Positions 1 through 6,930 of a DNA stretch of 11,388 bases are shown piece by piece. Positions within the stretch are counted from its first letter, which is position 1. Each line of letters opens with the position of its first letter. The DNA comes from Hyphomicrobiales bacterium. GTDB taxonomy: Bacteria > Pseudomonadota > Alphaproteobacteria > Rhizobiales > Aestuariivirgaceae. Location of the stretch: positions 1 through 11,388 of the forward strand of contig JALVRJ010000308.1 in the NCBI GenBank assembly GCA_027031305.1. Direction: 5' to 3'. A program made the translations under genes and the position numbers. Under the pieces are notes generated by a model. The model was not told where the DNA came from and did not search any database. It saw nothing but the letters and a program-made list of their open reading frames with translations.

Positions 1-362
1 GCTGGAGCGGGTGTATGTGGATGACGGCTATCGCGGCCACGGGCTGGAGCCGAGATACAAATGCCGTGTCTTCACCGCCAGCCAGAAGCGGGGCGTGACG
101 CCGTCCATACGACGAGAACTGCGGCGACGGGCTGCCATCGAGCCGGTGATCGGACATCTGAAGGCGGGCCACCGCATGGACCGCAACTATTTGGCCCATT
201 CGCTGGGCGATGCCGTCAACGCCATCCTAGCTGCGGTGGGATACAACTTCCGGCTGCTGATCAACTGGATCATCGCGATCCTTTTGGCCCTGTTGCAGCT
301 GGTCTTCGCTCCGCCTCCCTCAGCCGCCAATCAGATGCAAAAGCCATAGTTCACGGGCGACT
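1..362 (+). mobile_element. Right end of an IS5-family insertion sequence (boundary approximate)
   Basis: The transposase end above implies that the right-hand end of an insertion sequence lies shortly after base 349. IS5-type elements usually end within a few tens of bases of the transposase stop. The bases just after the stop (TTCACGGGCGACTG, about 350-363) are a candidate terminal inverted repeat. The left end is not in the window, so neither the repeat nor a target-site duplication can be confirmed. The stretch from there to 474 shows no gene that I can support. Confidence 0.45.
2..349 (+). CDS. IS5-family transposase, C-terminal part (5'-truncated by window edge)
   Basis: This is the carboxy-terminal ~115 residues of a DDE transposase, open to the left edge and ending at TAG 347-349. 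The segment begins LERVYVDDGYRGHG, which fits the region of the second catalytic Asp in IS5-type enzymes. It continues with RRAAIEPVIGHLKAGHRMDRN, in which the Glu of IEPVIGHLK is the expected third catalytic residue. The tail (GDAVNAILAAVGYNFRLLINWI) is the usual hydrophobic IS5 C-terminus. No frameshift or premature stop is visible, so the element may be intact, but the N-terminal half lies outside the window and this cannot be judged. Assignment to the IS5 family is firm; the subgroup is not resolved. Confidence 0.88.
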   Translation: MERVYVDDGYRGHGLEPRYKCRVFTASQKRGVTPSIRRELRRRAAIEPVIGHLKAGHRMDRNYLAHSLGDAVNAILAAVGYNFRLLINWIIAILLALLQLVFAPPPSAANQMQKP

Positions 363-474
363 GAATCCCTTCCATGGCGGTTGCGTCATCGGCACCGCGA
401 GATGCGGAGCGCGAGACAACGGATGGCACCACCTGGCCAGGACCAGTCCTCTCATGGGCTCTCGTCCAATTTCT

Positions 475-1029
475 TCACATCTTGTCCCCCGCCACGTTTC
501 CCCGCTCCCGGCACTCCTGCCAGCGTGCCACCATCTGGCGGAAGCGGGCGAGGTCATTCTCCGAGGCGAACGCCCGGTTCGGCAGCCAATGGTGGACATT
601 GTGCGGCTGATGCAGAACGAAGCCGTCCTGGTCTTCCGTGATATCGGTGAGCGCACGCCAGTCGATGGTTTGCCATTCCGCCCCGGCAATGCGCACCTTC
701 AATCCCTTCTTGCCGATACGCCACTCGATCTCCCGTTCGGCGGCGGGCAACTGCCTGAAATTGCGTCTCACGAAGGCGCGGGTGAGCGGCCAGTCGAAGA
801 CGAAATGCAGCAGCCCCAGCGCCATGATGGCGAAGAAGGTGAACCACATGCCATGCGCCATGGCCAGCCAGGCGCCCAGCGGCAGCGCCGCCAGGACGAT
901 GGCCGAGCGAACGCGCGTCCTGGCGCTCCGCCGCCCCTCCCGCCATAATGCCCGCGAGGCTTGCAGAAAAGTTTCCTCGTCCAGCACATAACGCGCCCGG
1001 ACGACGCGATCGTCATCGATGGTGGCCAT
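475..1029 (-). CDS. Small membrane protein with YcxB-like C-terminal domain
   Basis: The product is 184 residues with function unknown. Residues about 42-58 and 62-79 are hydrophobic and form a two-helix hairpin (LAALPLGAWLAMAHG, then FFAIMALGLLHFVFDW). It is preceded by a basic stretch (REGRRSARTR) and followed by a soluble C-terminal half. That half has the pattern seen in YcxB-like proteins: a bitter-tryptophan core (EWQTIDWRALTDITEDQDGF) then a 'LPNRAFASENDLARFRQMV' ending. I chose the ATG at 1029 because GAAGG lies about 9 bases upstream. A GTG at 1050 would add seven residues but its GAGGGG is almost touching the start. The gene follows korB on the same strand with about 100 bp between, so co-transcription is possible but unproven. 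The YcxB assignment comes from pattern memory and is moderate. Confidence 0.72.
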   Translation of the reverse strand: MATIDDDRVVRARYVLDEETFLQASRALWREGRRSARTRVRSAIVLAALPLGAWLAMAHGMWFTFFAIMALGLLHFVFDWPLTRAFVRRNFRQLPAAEREIEWRIGKKGLKVRIAGAEWQTIDWRALTDITEDQDGFVLHQPHNVHHWLPNRAFASENDLARFRQMVARWQECRERGNVAGDKM

Positions 1030-1128
1030 GCAGCAAAGCCTTCGGAACACGCCCCTCGATGTTCATCGCACGAAAGCGCGCGCCAGGAAAGAGGTGGGAA
1101 ATCCTTGCCCGCCGCTCCTCTCGCCGCT

Positions 1129-1986
1129 TCAGGGATGGAAAGAACGCTCAATTCCCGCCAGTTCCCGCGCGCGCATGGCGGCCAGCTCCTTCGCGTTATC
1201 TGGACGAGGCATCATGGGCGCGGGCGCGCGTTTTTCCCGCCAGACGATACCGGTGCTCAGCGCCGGAGCGGTCAGCACCCGCGCCATGGCCTCCTCCAGC
1301 GTATTCGCCGGCTGCAACAGGCCGGCTTGCACCTGGCGCTTCCACTCCCTTTGCTCGGGCCGAAACGTGGGGCAGGGGCTCAAGACCTCGATGACGGCGA
1401 AGCCAGGATGTTCGATGCCTGCCACGATGATCTCGGCCAGTTCGTTCGGCTGGCCGGAAAAGCCGCGCGCCACGAAACTCGCGCGGCTCGCCAGCGCCAG
1501 CAACAGGCCGTCCACCGGCGGCACACCCGTGCCCTCGGGTTGCAGGGCGGCGGCGAAGTCCGGCTCCGAGGTGGGCGAGGGCTGGCCCTTGGTCATGCCA
1601 TAGACGCGGTTGTCCATGACGATGAGAGTGATGTCCGGGTTGCGTCGGCAGGCATGGACGAAATGCGCCGCGCCGATGGAATAGATGTCGCCATCGCCGC
1701 CAGCGGCCAGCACCGTCAGGTCCGGCCGCGCCAGCTTCAGCCCCGTCGCCACCGGCAGCGCCCGGCCATGCAGGCCATGGAAGCCATAAGCCGCGACATA
1801 GGCCGGAATGCGCCCCGAACAGCCGATGCCGGACACCACCGCCACCCGCTCCCTTGGCAATTCGAGATGGGCGAATGCCCGCGTCATCGCCGCCAGCACG
1901 CCATAATCGCCACAACCCGGGCACCACACGGGATGCACCCCGCTCTTGTAGTCGGCTGGCCTCGGCGCGTGTTCGGGCCTGTTCAT
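1129..1986 (-). CDS. korB: 2-oxoacid:ferredoxin oxidoreductase, beta subunit (2-oxoglutarate type, KorB)
   Basis: This 285-residue subunit binds thiamine diphosphate and an iron-sulfur cluster. It works with KorA to decarboxylate a 2-oxoacid (probably 2-oxoglutarate) to the acyl-CoA while reducing ferredoxin in the cytoplasm. Visible hallmarks are HPVWCPGCGDYG (Cys22, Cys25), GIGCSGR (Cys56) and LSPCPTF (Cys205), the four cysteines expected to hold a [4Fe-4S] cluster. The TPP/Mg motif is GGDGDIYSIG (about 96-105) with NRVYGMTKGQ following (126-135). The ATG at 1986 forms an ATGA overlap with the korA stop and has GAGAGGG seven bases upstream. An in-frame ATG at 1992 sits one base from that site and is a poorer start. 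Substrate choice (2-oxoglutarate, pyruvate or other) cannot be proven from sequence; the gamma-alpha fused partner favours the KorAB type. Confidence 0.93.
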   Translation of the reverse strand: MNRPEHAPRPADYKSGVHPVWCPGCGDYGVLAAMTRAFAHLELPRERVAVVSGIGCSGRIPAYVAAYGFHGLHGRALPVATGLKLARPDLTVLAAGGDGDIYSIGAAHFVHACRRNPDITLIVMDNRVYGMTKGQPSPTSEPDFAAALQPEGTGVPPVDGLLLALASRASFVARGFSGQPNELAEIIVAGIEHPGFAVIEVLSPCPTFRPEQREWKRQVQAGLLQPANTLEEAMARVLTAPALSTGIVWREKRAPAPMMPRPDNAKELAAMRARELAGIERSFHP

Positions 1987-3800
1987 GTGCATACCCTCTC
2001 ACTGAATGGTTCCGCCATCGCGCAGGCTTCGCGCAAGGCCCGCAACACCTGCCGCGGCGTGATCGGGCGCGGCCCCGGGCATCGGCAGGAAACAACCGTT
2101 TCGGGCAGCGTGTAATGCGCCTTCAGATAGTGCAGGAACTGCCCTGAATGATTCTGTTCCACCACGATGAGGCGCTCCACGCCGTCCAGCAGCCGCGCCA
2201 GGCGCTTCTTCTGTGGCGGCCACAACAGGCGCATACTGACATGCCGCGCGTGTAGGCCCTCATCGGCCGCCATGCGCACCGCCTCGCGCGCCGCCCCGGC
2301 CGAGGACCCCCAGGTGATGACCGCCACCTCGCCCGTGCCGAAGGCCTCCGCCCAGTGGGCCATCTCTTCCTCCGGCCACTCCTCCAGCCGCGCCAGCTTG
2401 CGGTGACGCTTTTCCAGTTGCGCCGCGTGATCCTCCACCTGGCTCGACGGCAGGGCGCGTTCGTCGTGCTCCAGCCCATCCACCGTGTGCAGACAACCCG
2501 GCGCGCCGGGCAGCGCCATGGGTGAGACGCCATCCTCGGTAATGGCGTAGCGCTTGTAAGGTTCCTCGCTTTCGGCGCAATTATCCTTCAACTTGCGCCC
2601 GGCCTTCCACGGCGCCGGCGGAATGGCGTCGGTAATGGCCAGCATCTGGCCCAGCTTCTGATCGCTCAGCAACACGGCGGGACATTGCAGCCGCTCGGCC
2701 AGGTGCAGCGCCCAGGCGGTGGTATGCACGCAATCGACCACGCAATCGGGTGCCAGCACCAGGTGCGGCGCGTCACCATGCGCCCCGCACAGGGCCAGTT
2801 GCAGGTCGCCCTGCTCGGACTTGGTCGGAATGCCGGTGGAAGGTCCGATGCGCTGCACGTCCACCACCAGCGCCGGAATTTCCGCCATCACCCCCAGGCC
2901 CAGCCCTTCCACCATCAGCGACAGGCCGGGACCGGAGGTCGCCGTCATCGCCGGCAAGCCGCCGAAGGAGGCGCCCAGCACCATGTTGATGGCCGCCAGC
3001 TCGTCTTCCGCCTGCACCAGCAGGCCGCCAAGGCGTTCCATACGCGGCGCCAGCCACTCCAGCATGTCGGTGGCCGGGGTGATGGGATAGCCCGCCACGA
3101 AGCGTCCGCCCGCCTGCAAAAAGCCCGTGGCCACCGCCCGGTTGCCGGAAATCAGCCAGCGCGCGCCACAGTCCGCCATGTCGCGGCACGGCTTGCCAGG
3201 CGTCGCCACGAACGCGCCGCCATGGGCCCGCAACAGGGGCTCGGCCACAGCCTCACCCTTTTCCAGCGCCGCCAGCGATGGCGCGATGAATTGTTCCCGT
3301 CCCTTGCGATGGAAAAAATTCTCCACCACCGCCCGCAGGGTCTCGCGCGGCAACGCCAGCAGCGCGCCCAGCAAGCCAAGCGCCACCATATTCACGCGGC
3401 TGCCCGTCTCTTTCGCCAGCGCGTGCAGCGGCAGGCGCAGCACGTTTTTCTCGTCCACCACGGCCGCCACCGGTTCCGGCGGATCTCCCGCGTTCTCGTC
3501 CATGATGACGAGAACGTCTTCGCCCAGCCGGATTTCCCCGGCGAAGCGATGAAAATTCTTCCAGTCCGCCACCAGCAGGAGGTGGAAATGATCATCATGC
3601 GTTTCCACCGGGTAATGCGCCAGCCGCAATAGCGCCGCCGATTCGCCGCCACGGATCTGCGGGCCTATCGCACGGGTAAGCAGGCCGTAGAAACCCGTTC
3701 TCGCCGCCGTGCGCAGCAACAGCTCGCCGGCCGACAACATGCCGGAGCCGCCGGAACCGGCAATGGCCAGGGAGATGTTCTCGCGCAGGATGCTGGTCAT
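1983..3800 (-). CDS. korA: 2-oxoacid:ferredoxin oxidoreductase, fused gamma-alpha subunit (KorA)
   Basis: The protein has 605 residues. Residues about 8-190 are the gamma domain (AIAGSGGSGMLSAGELLLRTA, then TRAIGPQIRGGESAALLRL). From about 218 the alpha (pyrimidine-binding) domain begins, with GYPITPATDM (237-246), AEDELAAINMVLGASFGG (264-281), TSGPGLSLM (288-296) and QRIGPSTGIPTK (316-327). A transketolase-C-like domain occupies the C-terminus (WGSSAGAAREAV, then VVEQNHSGQF). This gamma-alpha fusion is the architecture of two-subunit KorAB enzymes. No ferredoxin-like 4Fe-4S (delta) domain is present, so electrons leave through the KorB cluster. The ATG at 3800 has GGAAGG about 11 bases upstream. 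It is the first gene of the korA-korB pair, with the rhodanese gene 133 bp upstream on the same strand. A vestigial pair, GTCCG-AGA-CGGAC, lies at 3838-3850 in that gap. Confidence 0.94.
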   Translation of the reverse strand: MTSILRENISLAIAGSGGSGMLSAGELLLRTAARTGFYGLLTRAIGPQIRGGESAALLRLAHYPVETHDDHFHLLLVADWKNFHRFAGEIRLGEDVLVIMDENAGDPPEPVAAVVDEKNVLRLPLHALAKETGSRVNMVALGLLGALLALPRETLRAVVENFFHRKGREQFIAPSLAALEKGEAVAEPLLRAHGGAFVATPGKPCRDMADCGARWLISGNRAVATGFLQAGGRFVAGYPITPATDMLEWLAPRMERLGGLLVQAEDELAAINMVLGASFGGLPAMTATSGPGLSLMVEGLGLGVMAEIPALVVDVQRIGPSTGIPTKSEQGDLQLALCGAHGDAPHLVLAPDCVVDCVHTTAWALHLAERLQCPAVLLSDQKLGQMLAITDAIPPAPWKAGRKLKDNCAESEEPYKRYAITEDGVSPMALPGAPGCLHTVDGLEHDERALPSSQVEDHAAQLEKRHRKLARLEEWPEEEMAHWAEAFGTGEVAVITWGSSAGAAREAVRMAADEGLHARHVSMRLLWPPQKKRLARLLDGVERLIVVEQNHSGQFLHYLKAHYTLPETVVSCRCPGPRPITPRQVLRALREACAMAEPFSERVCT

Positions 3801-3933
3801 GGGCGTGCCCTTCCGCGAGGGGCGTGACCGGGAGAATGTCCGAGACGGACCCTTGCGACGCTAACGCGCCAGCGGCCCCGATGCAACCGTTGTCCATGCG
3901 GCCTTTTGCCCTGCGGACGCCCCCCGCCCCATG

Positions 3934-4887
3934 TCAATACCGAAAGGCCCCATTCAGCGGCTTGTCGCCCTTGACCACCGGCAGCGAGAAACGGTTGCCC
4001 CAGTGCCCCCAGCCACCGTTGTAAAGCCGCACGTCCCTATATCCCAGCGCCTTCAGTTGCAGCCAGCCGAGGCTCATGCGGAAGCCATCGTGGCAATAGA
4101 GCACGATGGTCCTGTCCTTCGGCACGTTCGCATACATCTTCGCGATGTCGGACAACGGCTTCCACTCGTGCGTTTCGCCGTCCGCGCCATCGAGCGAGAC
4201 GATGTTGATGGCGCCCGGGATGTGTCCGGCGCGCACGGCATGGGTAAACCGCTCGCCGGTGTAGCCCTCATGCGGCCGAGCGTCGATGAGCACCACCTGC
4301 GGATCGCGTCGCGAAACCACCTTGTCATGGACGTATGTCCACGCAACGAACATGGACGCATCGGCGGGCTTCAGCGTCACCGCCCCGGGCGTCACCGCCG
4401 GTTCTTCCTTCGTCAGCTCGTTGAAGGCCTGCCAGGCGGTCAGCCCGCCATCGAGGATCTTCACTCTTGAAGTGTCAAAGCCGTAAAGCGCCAGCAGGTA
4501 GTAGAGGCGCGAGGCCAGCGCCGTGCGCGAATCGTCGTAGATGACGATGAGGCTGTCGTCGTTCACTCCCCACCGTCGCAACGTCGCCTGGAATTGTTCG
4601 CGCGGCGGCAGGTGCATCAGCGTCTCGCCGTGGTTATCGCCAAGGTCCATGAACCTCTTCACTTGAATGGCACGCGGAATGTGACCGATGGTGAAATAGC
4701 GGTGCGGATGATAGCGCACCTCCAGCAGCACCAGTTTCGGATCGTCCATGTGGCTTTCCAGCCACTCGGCATCGACGAGGAAATCCGGCTTGTCGGCCGC
4801 ATGTGCTTGCGGTGTGGCGACGAGCAGGAGCAGCAGCGCAAAAGCGGCGGACACAAACCTCGCAAAATGAAACGGACGAACGGACAT
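3934..4887 (-). CDS. Exported tandem-domain rhodanese (sulfurtransferase)
   Basis: This 317-residue protein moves sulfane sulfur to thiophilic acceptors, probably in the periplasm. Residues 1-30 form a signal peptide (basic MSVRPFHFAR, hydrophobic FVSAAFALLLLLVA, cleavage after AHA at 30). Two rhodanese domains follow. The first (about 33-160; RYHPHRYFTIGHIPRAI, then VIYDDSRTALASRLYYLL) has Asp118 where the catalytic Cys would be, the usual inactive N-terminal domain. The second (about 185-310; IDARPHEGYTG, GHIPGAINI) carries Cys265 in YCHDGFRMS, the active-site loop. This loop differs from the CGSGVTA loop of classical thiosulfate sulfurtransferase, so donor and acceptor are uncertain. The start at 4887 is set by a GGGAGA site about 9 bases upstream and by the signal peptide; an upstream in-frame start at 4953 lacks support. 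It follows the ArsR-type gene on the same strand after 143 bp. Confidence 0.93.
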   Translation of the reverse strand: MSVRPFHFARFVSAAFALLLLLVATPQAHAADKPDFLVDAEWLESHMDDPKLVLLEVRYHPHRYFTIGHIPRAIQVKRFMDLGDNHGETLMHLPPREQFQATLRRWGVNDDSLIVIYDDSRTALASRLYYLLALYGFDTSRVKILDGGLTAWQAFNELTKEEPAVTPGAVTLKPADASMFVAWTYVHDKVVSRRDPQVVLIDARPHEGYTGERFTHAVRAGHIPGAINIVSLDGADGETHEWKPLSDIAKMYANVPKDRTIVLYCHDGFRMSLGWLQLKALGYRDVRLYNGGWGHWGNRFSLPVVKGDKPLNGAFRY

Positions 4888-4977
4888 GGGCTGTTTCTCC
4901 CTATCATGCCAAGTTACGCGGAGACTGACTGGCAAAACCGCCCCGCGCCCCACCCAAGCCCTTGCTTTTCATAATTT

Positions 4978-5011
4978 GGGGGGTTGGGTGGAGGTGTGGG
5001 ATGGTGGGTGG
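4978..5011 (+). other. G-rich tract with G-quadruplex potential
   Basis: On the plus strand a run of G clusters (GGGGGG, GGG, GG, GG, GGG, GG, GGG, GG) is separated by 1-3-base spacers made almost wholly of T and A. At least four runs of three or more G fall within 31 bases (4978-4983, 4986-4988, 4998-5000, 5006-5008), with loops of about 2, 9 and 5 bases. It lies in the 143-bp gap between the regulator stop (5031) and the rhodanese start (4887), upstream of the rhodanese on its template strand. A structural or regulatory role is inference only. Confidence 0.5.
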
Positions 5012-5030
5012 TTCTTCATGCGCTCAGGTA

Positions 5031-5384
5031 TCATCGTTCGGCAGACATGCCACCACAAGATGGCAGCAACGCATTCACCAGCGCCTCGCACCTCTCCGGT
5101 TTGCCGTGGCAACAGTCGCGGGTGAGAAACAGGATAAGCCGCCGCACGCCCTCGAGGTCTGCGGCGTAGATGACATGCCGCCCCTCGCGCCGCGAGCGCA
5201 CCAGCTCACCGCGCGCCAATACGGCGAGATGGGCCGAGAGCGTATTCTGCGGCACTTTGAGCCTGCGTGCGATCTCGCCCGCCGGCAGTCCTTGCGGCCC
5301 CTCGCGGATGAGCAGGCGAAACACCGCCAGCCGGGTCGGTTGCGCCAGCGCCGCGAAGGCATTCATCAACGTCTGGTCGGACAT
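5031..5384 (-). CDS. ArsR/SmtB-family repressor with C-terminal Cys-Cys...Cys sensor site
   Basis: This is a 117-residue winged-helix metalloregulator of typical ArsR length. Residues 8-27 (NAFAALAQPTRLAVFRLLI) are the characteristic opening helices. The helix-turn-helix follows at about 33-62 (LPAGEIARRLKVPQNTLSAHLAVLARGELV) and the wing at 63-74 (RSRREGRHVIYA). The classical As(III) motif ELCVCDL in the DNA-binding helix is absent. Instead there are Cys91, Cys92 and Cys99 (DCCHGKPERC) in the C-terminal helix, plus Cys110. This resembles the alternative three-Cys As(III) site reported for Acidithiobacillus ferrooxidans ArsR, though the spacing is one residue longer here. As(III), Sb(III) or a reactive sulfur or thiol signal are all possible. 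The ATG at 5384 has a strong AAGGAG site 4 bases upstream. The gene is divergent from the cytochrome and probably represses both directions through the palindrome between them. Confidence 0.92.
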   Translation of the reverse strand: MSDQTLMNAFAALAQPTRLAVFRLLIREGPQGLPAGEIARRLKVPQNTLSAHLAVLARGELVRSRREGRHVIYAADLEGVRRLILFLTRDCCHGKPERCEALVNALLPSCGGMSAER

Positions 5385-5441
5385 GCTCTCCTTCCCGTTT
5401 CGAGCGCGATTACAACACGCCCTTGCTATGAAGGCCGTTTA

Positions 5442-5465
5442 TTGTTTCAATATTTCCAGAAACAA
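5442..5465. promoter_or_regulatory. Perfect inverted repeat, candidate operator in the regulator/cytochrome intergenic region
   Basis: TTGTTTC (5442-5448) and GAAACAA (5459-5465) are exact reverse complements separated by a 10-base AT-rich spacer, giving a 24-bp dyad. It sits in the only AT-rich part of the 157-bp divergent region, 58 bp from the regulator start and 77 bp from the cytochrome start. A TATATA at 5469-5474 just beyond it could be a -10 box for the cytochrome. Size and position suit a dimeric ArsR-family repressor. Binding is inferred. Confidence 0.6.
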
Positions 5466-5541
5466 CGATATATAGCAATTCACAAGAAGGTCAAACCCGG
5501 ACCGGCGGAACAAGGCCCCGGCCCGGAAGAAGGGAGGAAAC

Positions 5542-6927
5542 ATGCGCAAGACATTCTTTTCCTGGCGGCGCCCCGCCGCAGTCGCGACGATCATCATCAC
5601 CGGCGGGCTGGCCGCGCAGGCCGCGGACACGCCGCGGGATCCGCGCAAGAACGTCAACGACGTGACCAGCCCGGCCTATTGCGGCCAGTGCCACAAGCGC
5701 ATCTACCGCGAATGGTCCTCGTCCATGATGGGCCGCGATCTCGACAACCCCGTCGTCTACCAGTTCTACACCGCCACCAACGCGCAAGGAAAGTTCGACG
5801 GGCTGGGCTTCAAGGGCTTCATGCGGATGCGCGGGCACCCTGAGGAAAACGGCGACTGCGCCGATTGCCACGTGCCCATCCAGGTCATCGAGGCGCACGA
5901 GAAGGGCGAGGGCGACGTCGATCTGGGCAAGGCCATGCGGCTTGAAACGCGCAAGGATCATGGCATCGCCTGCATCTTCTGCCACAGCGTGAAGGAAGTG
6001 CGCTTGAAGAAGGGGGTGGACGGCCGCTGGAACCGCCGCATCTTCGAGCGCGTCAGGCTGGAAAAGGGCGTCATCCACGGCCCCTACCCGCAGGCGGAGG
6101 ATTCACCGCACGACCGTTTCCGCGTCTCGAAACTCTACCGCGGTTCCGAGATCTGCGGCGTTTGCCACCTGAACCAGGAGAAGAAGGTGGTCTCCATCTC
6201 CACCTACGCCGACTGGAAGGAACTGTATGACGCCGGCAAGACGGACAAGACCTGTCAGGATTGCCACATGCCGCTGATCCCCGGCAAGGCGCGCGCCGCC
6301 GAGGACGCGCCCTTGCGCGAGGGGCTGCGCCACCACGTGTTCATCGGCGCGCGCGATGCCGAAATGCGCAAGAAGGCGCTGCGGCTGGAGCTGAAGGGGC
6401 ATATCGAGAACGGCAGGCTCGTCGTTGACACCGTGGTGGAAAACGTCAGCGCCGCCCACACGGTGCCGGCCAGCGCCCCCATCCGCAACGTCATCCTGAA
6501 GATCGACGCGGTGGACGAGAACGGCAGGCCGCTGCCCTGGGCCGGTGGCAAGAAGGGATTGCTGCCGCCGCTGGCCGGCATGGGCAACCCGAAGACGGGC
6601 GAGAAGGGGCCGCGCGACTGGGCCGGCCTGCCGGGGAAGATGTATGCCAAGGTCTACCGCAGCCCGGTCATTCCGAAGCTGGGCAGGCCGCTCGTCGGCG
6701 TTGGCGGTTTCGCCGCCGAGGCGGAAGTGTTCAACACGCTGCTGCATTACAAGAAGCCGGATCACGCCCGCTTCGTCTTCCAGGTACCGGATGGCGTGAA
6801 GACGGTGAAGGTAAAGGCGCGGCTGGTCTATCGCTGGGCCTACAAGCCGCTGGCCGACCACAAGGGCTGGAACATGCCCGACCTGCCGATGACGGAAAGG
6901 GAGATTACGCTGAATGCCGGGCGATAG
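5542..6927 (+). CDS. Periplasmic pentahaem cytochrome c (cytochrome c554/c-prime type domain)
   Basis: The product has 461 residues with an N-terminal signal peptide (RRPAAVATIIITGGLAAQA, cleavage after residue 27) and should mature in the periplasm. Five CXXCH haem-c motifs are present: CGQCH 47-51, CADCH 106-110, CIFCH 144-148, CGVCH 205-209 and CQDCH 238-242. The opening SPAYCGQCHKRIYREWSSSMMG is typical of the cytochrome c554/c-prime family. Residues about 260-461 hold no haem motif and look like a beta-rich domain (LKGHIENGRLVVDTVVENVSA). That makes it a two-part protein: haem half then beta half. It presumably shuttles electrons or acts as a multihaem oxidoreductase; substrate is unknown. 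GGGAGGA 5 bases upstream fixes the start. It is divergent from the ArsR-type gene and meets znuB tail to tail with 3 bp between stops. Confidence 0.9.
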   Translation: MRKTFFSWRRPAAVATIIITGGLAAQAADTPRDPRKNVNDVTSPAYCGQCHKRIYREWSSSMMGRDLDNPVVYQFYTATNAQGKFDGLGFKGFMRMRGHPEENGDCADCHVPIQVIEAHEKGEGDVDLGKAMRLETRKDHGIACIFCHSVKEVRLKKGVDGRWNRRIFERVRLEKGVIHGPYPQAEDSPHDRFRVSKLYRGSEICGVCHLNQEKKVVSISTYADWKELYDAGKTDKTCQDCHMPLIPGKARAAEDAPLREGLRHHVFIGARDAEMRKKALRLELKGHIENGRLVVDTVVENVSAAHTVPASAPIRNVILKIDAVDENGRPLPWAGGKKGLLPPLAGMGNPKTGEKGPRDWAGLPGKMYAKVYRSPVIPKLGRPLVGVGGFAAEAEVFNTLLHYKKPDHARFVFQVPDGVKTVKVKARLVYRWAYKPLADHKGWNMPDLPMTEREITLNAGR

Positions 6928-6930
6928 CCT

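Noticed and set aside
1057..1068. CGATG-TT-CATCG dyad between the YcxB-like gene and korB
   Set aside because: It is short, has a 2-base loop, and is of a size expected by chance in this composition.
961..2115. Long plus-strand open frame (384 codons) over the korB region
   Set aside because: It is antisense to korB, has no recognisable domain, and is rich in Arg/His/Gln as expected of GC-rich shadow frames.
2685..3632. Plus-strand open frame (315 codons) within korA
   Set aside because: It is antisense to a clearly recognised gene and its composition (HQRRQ-rich) is that of a shadow frame.
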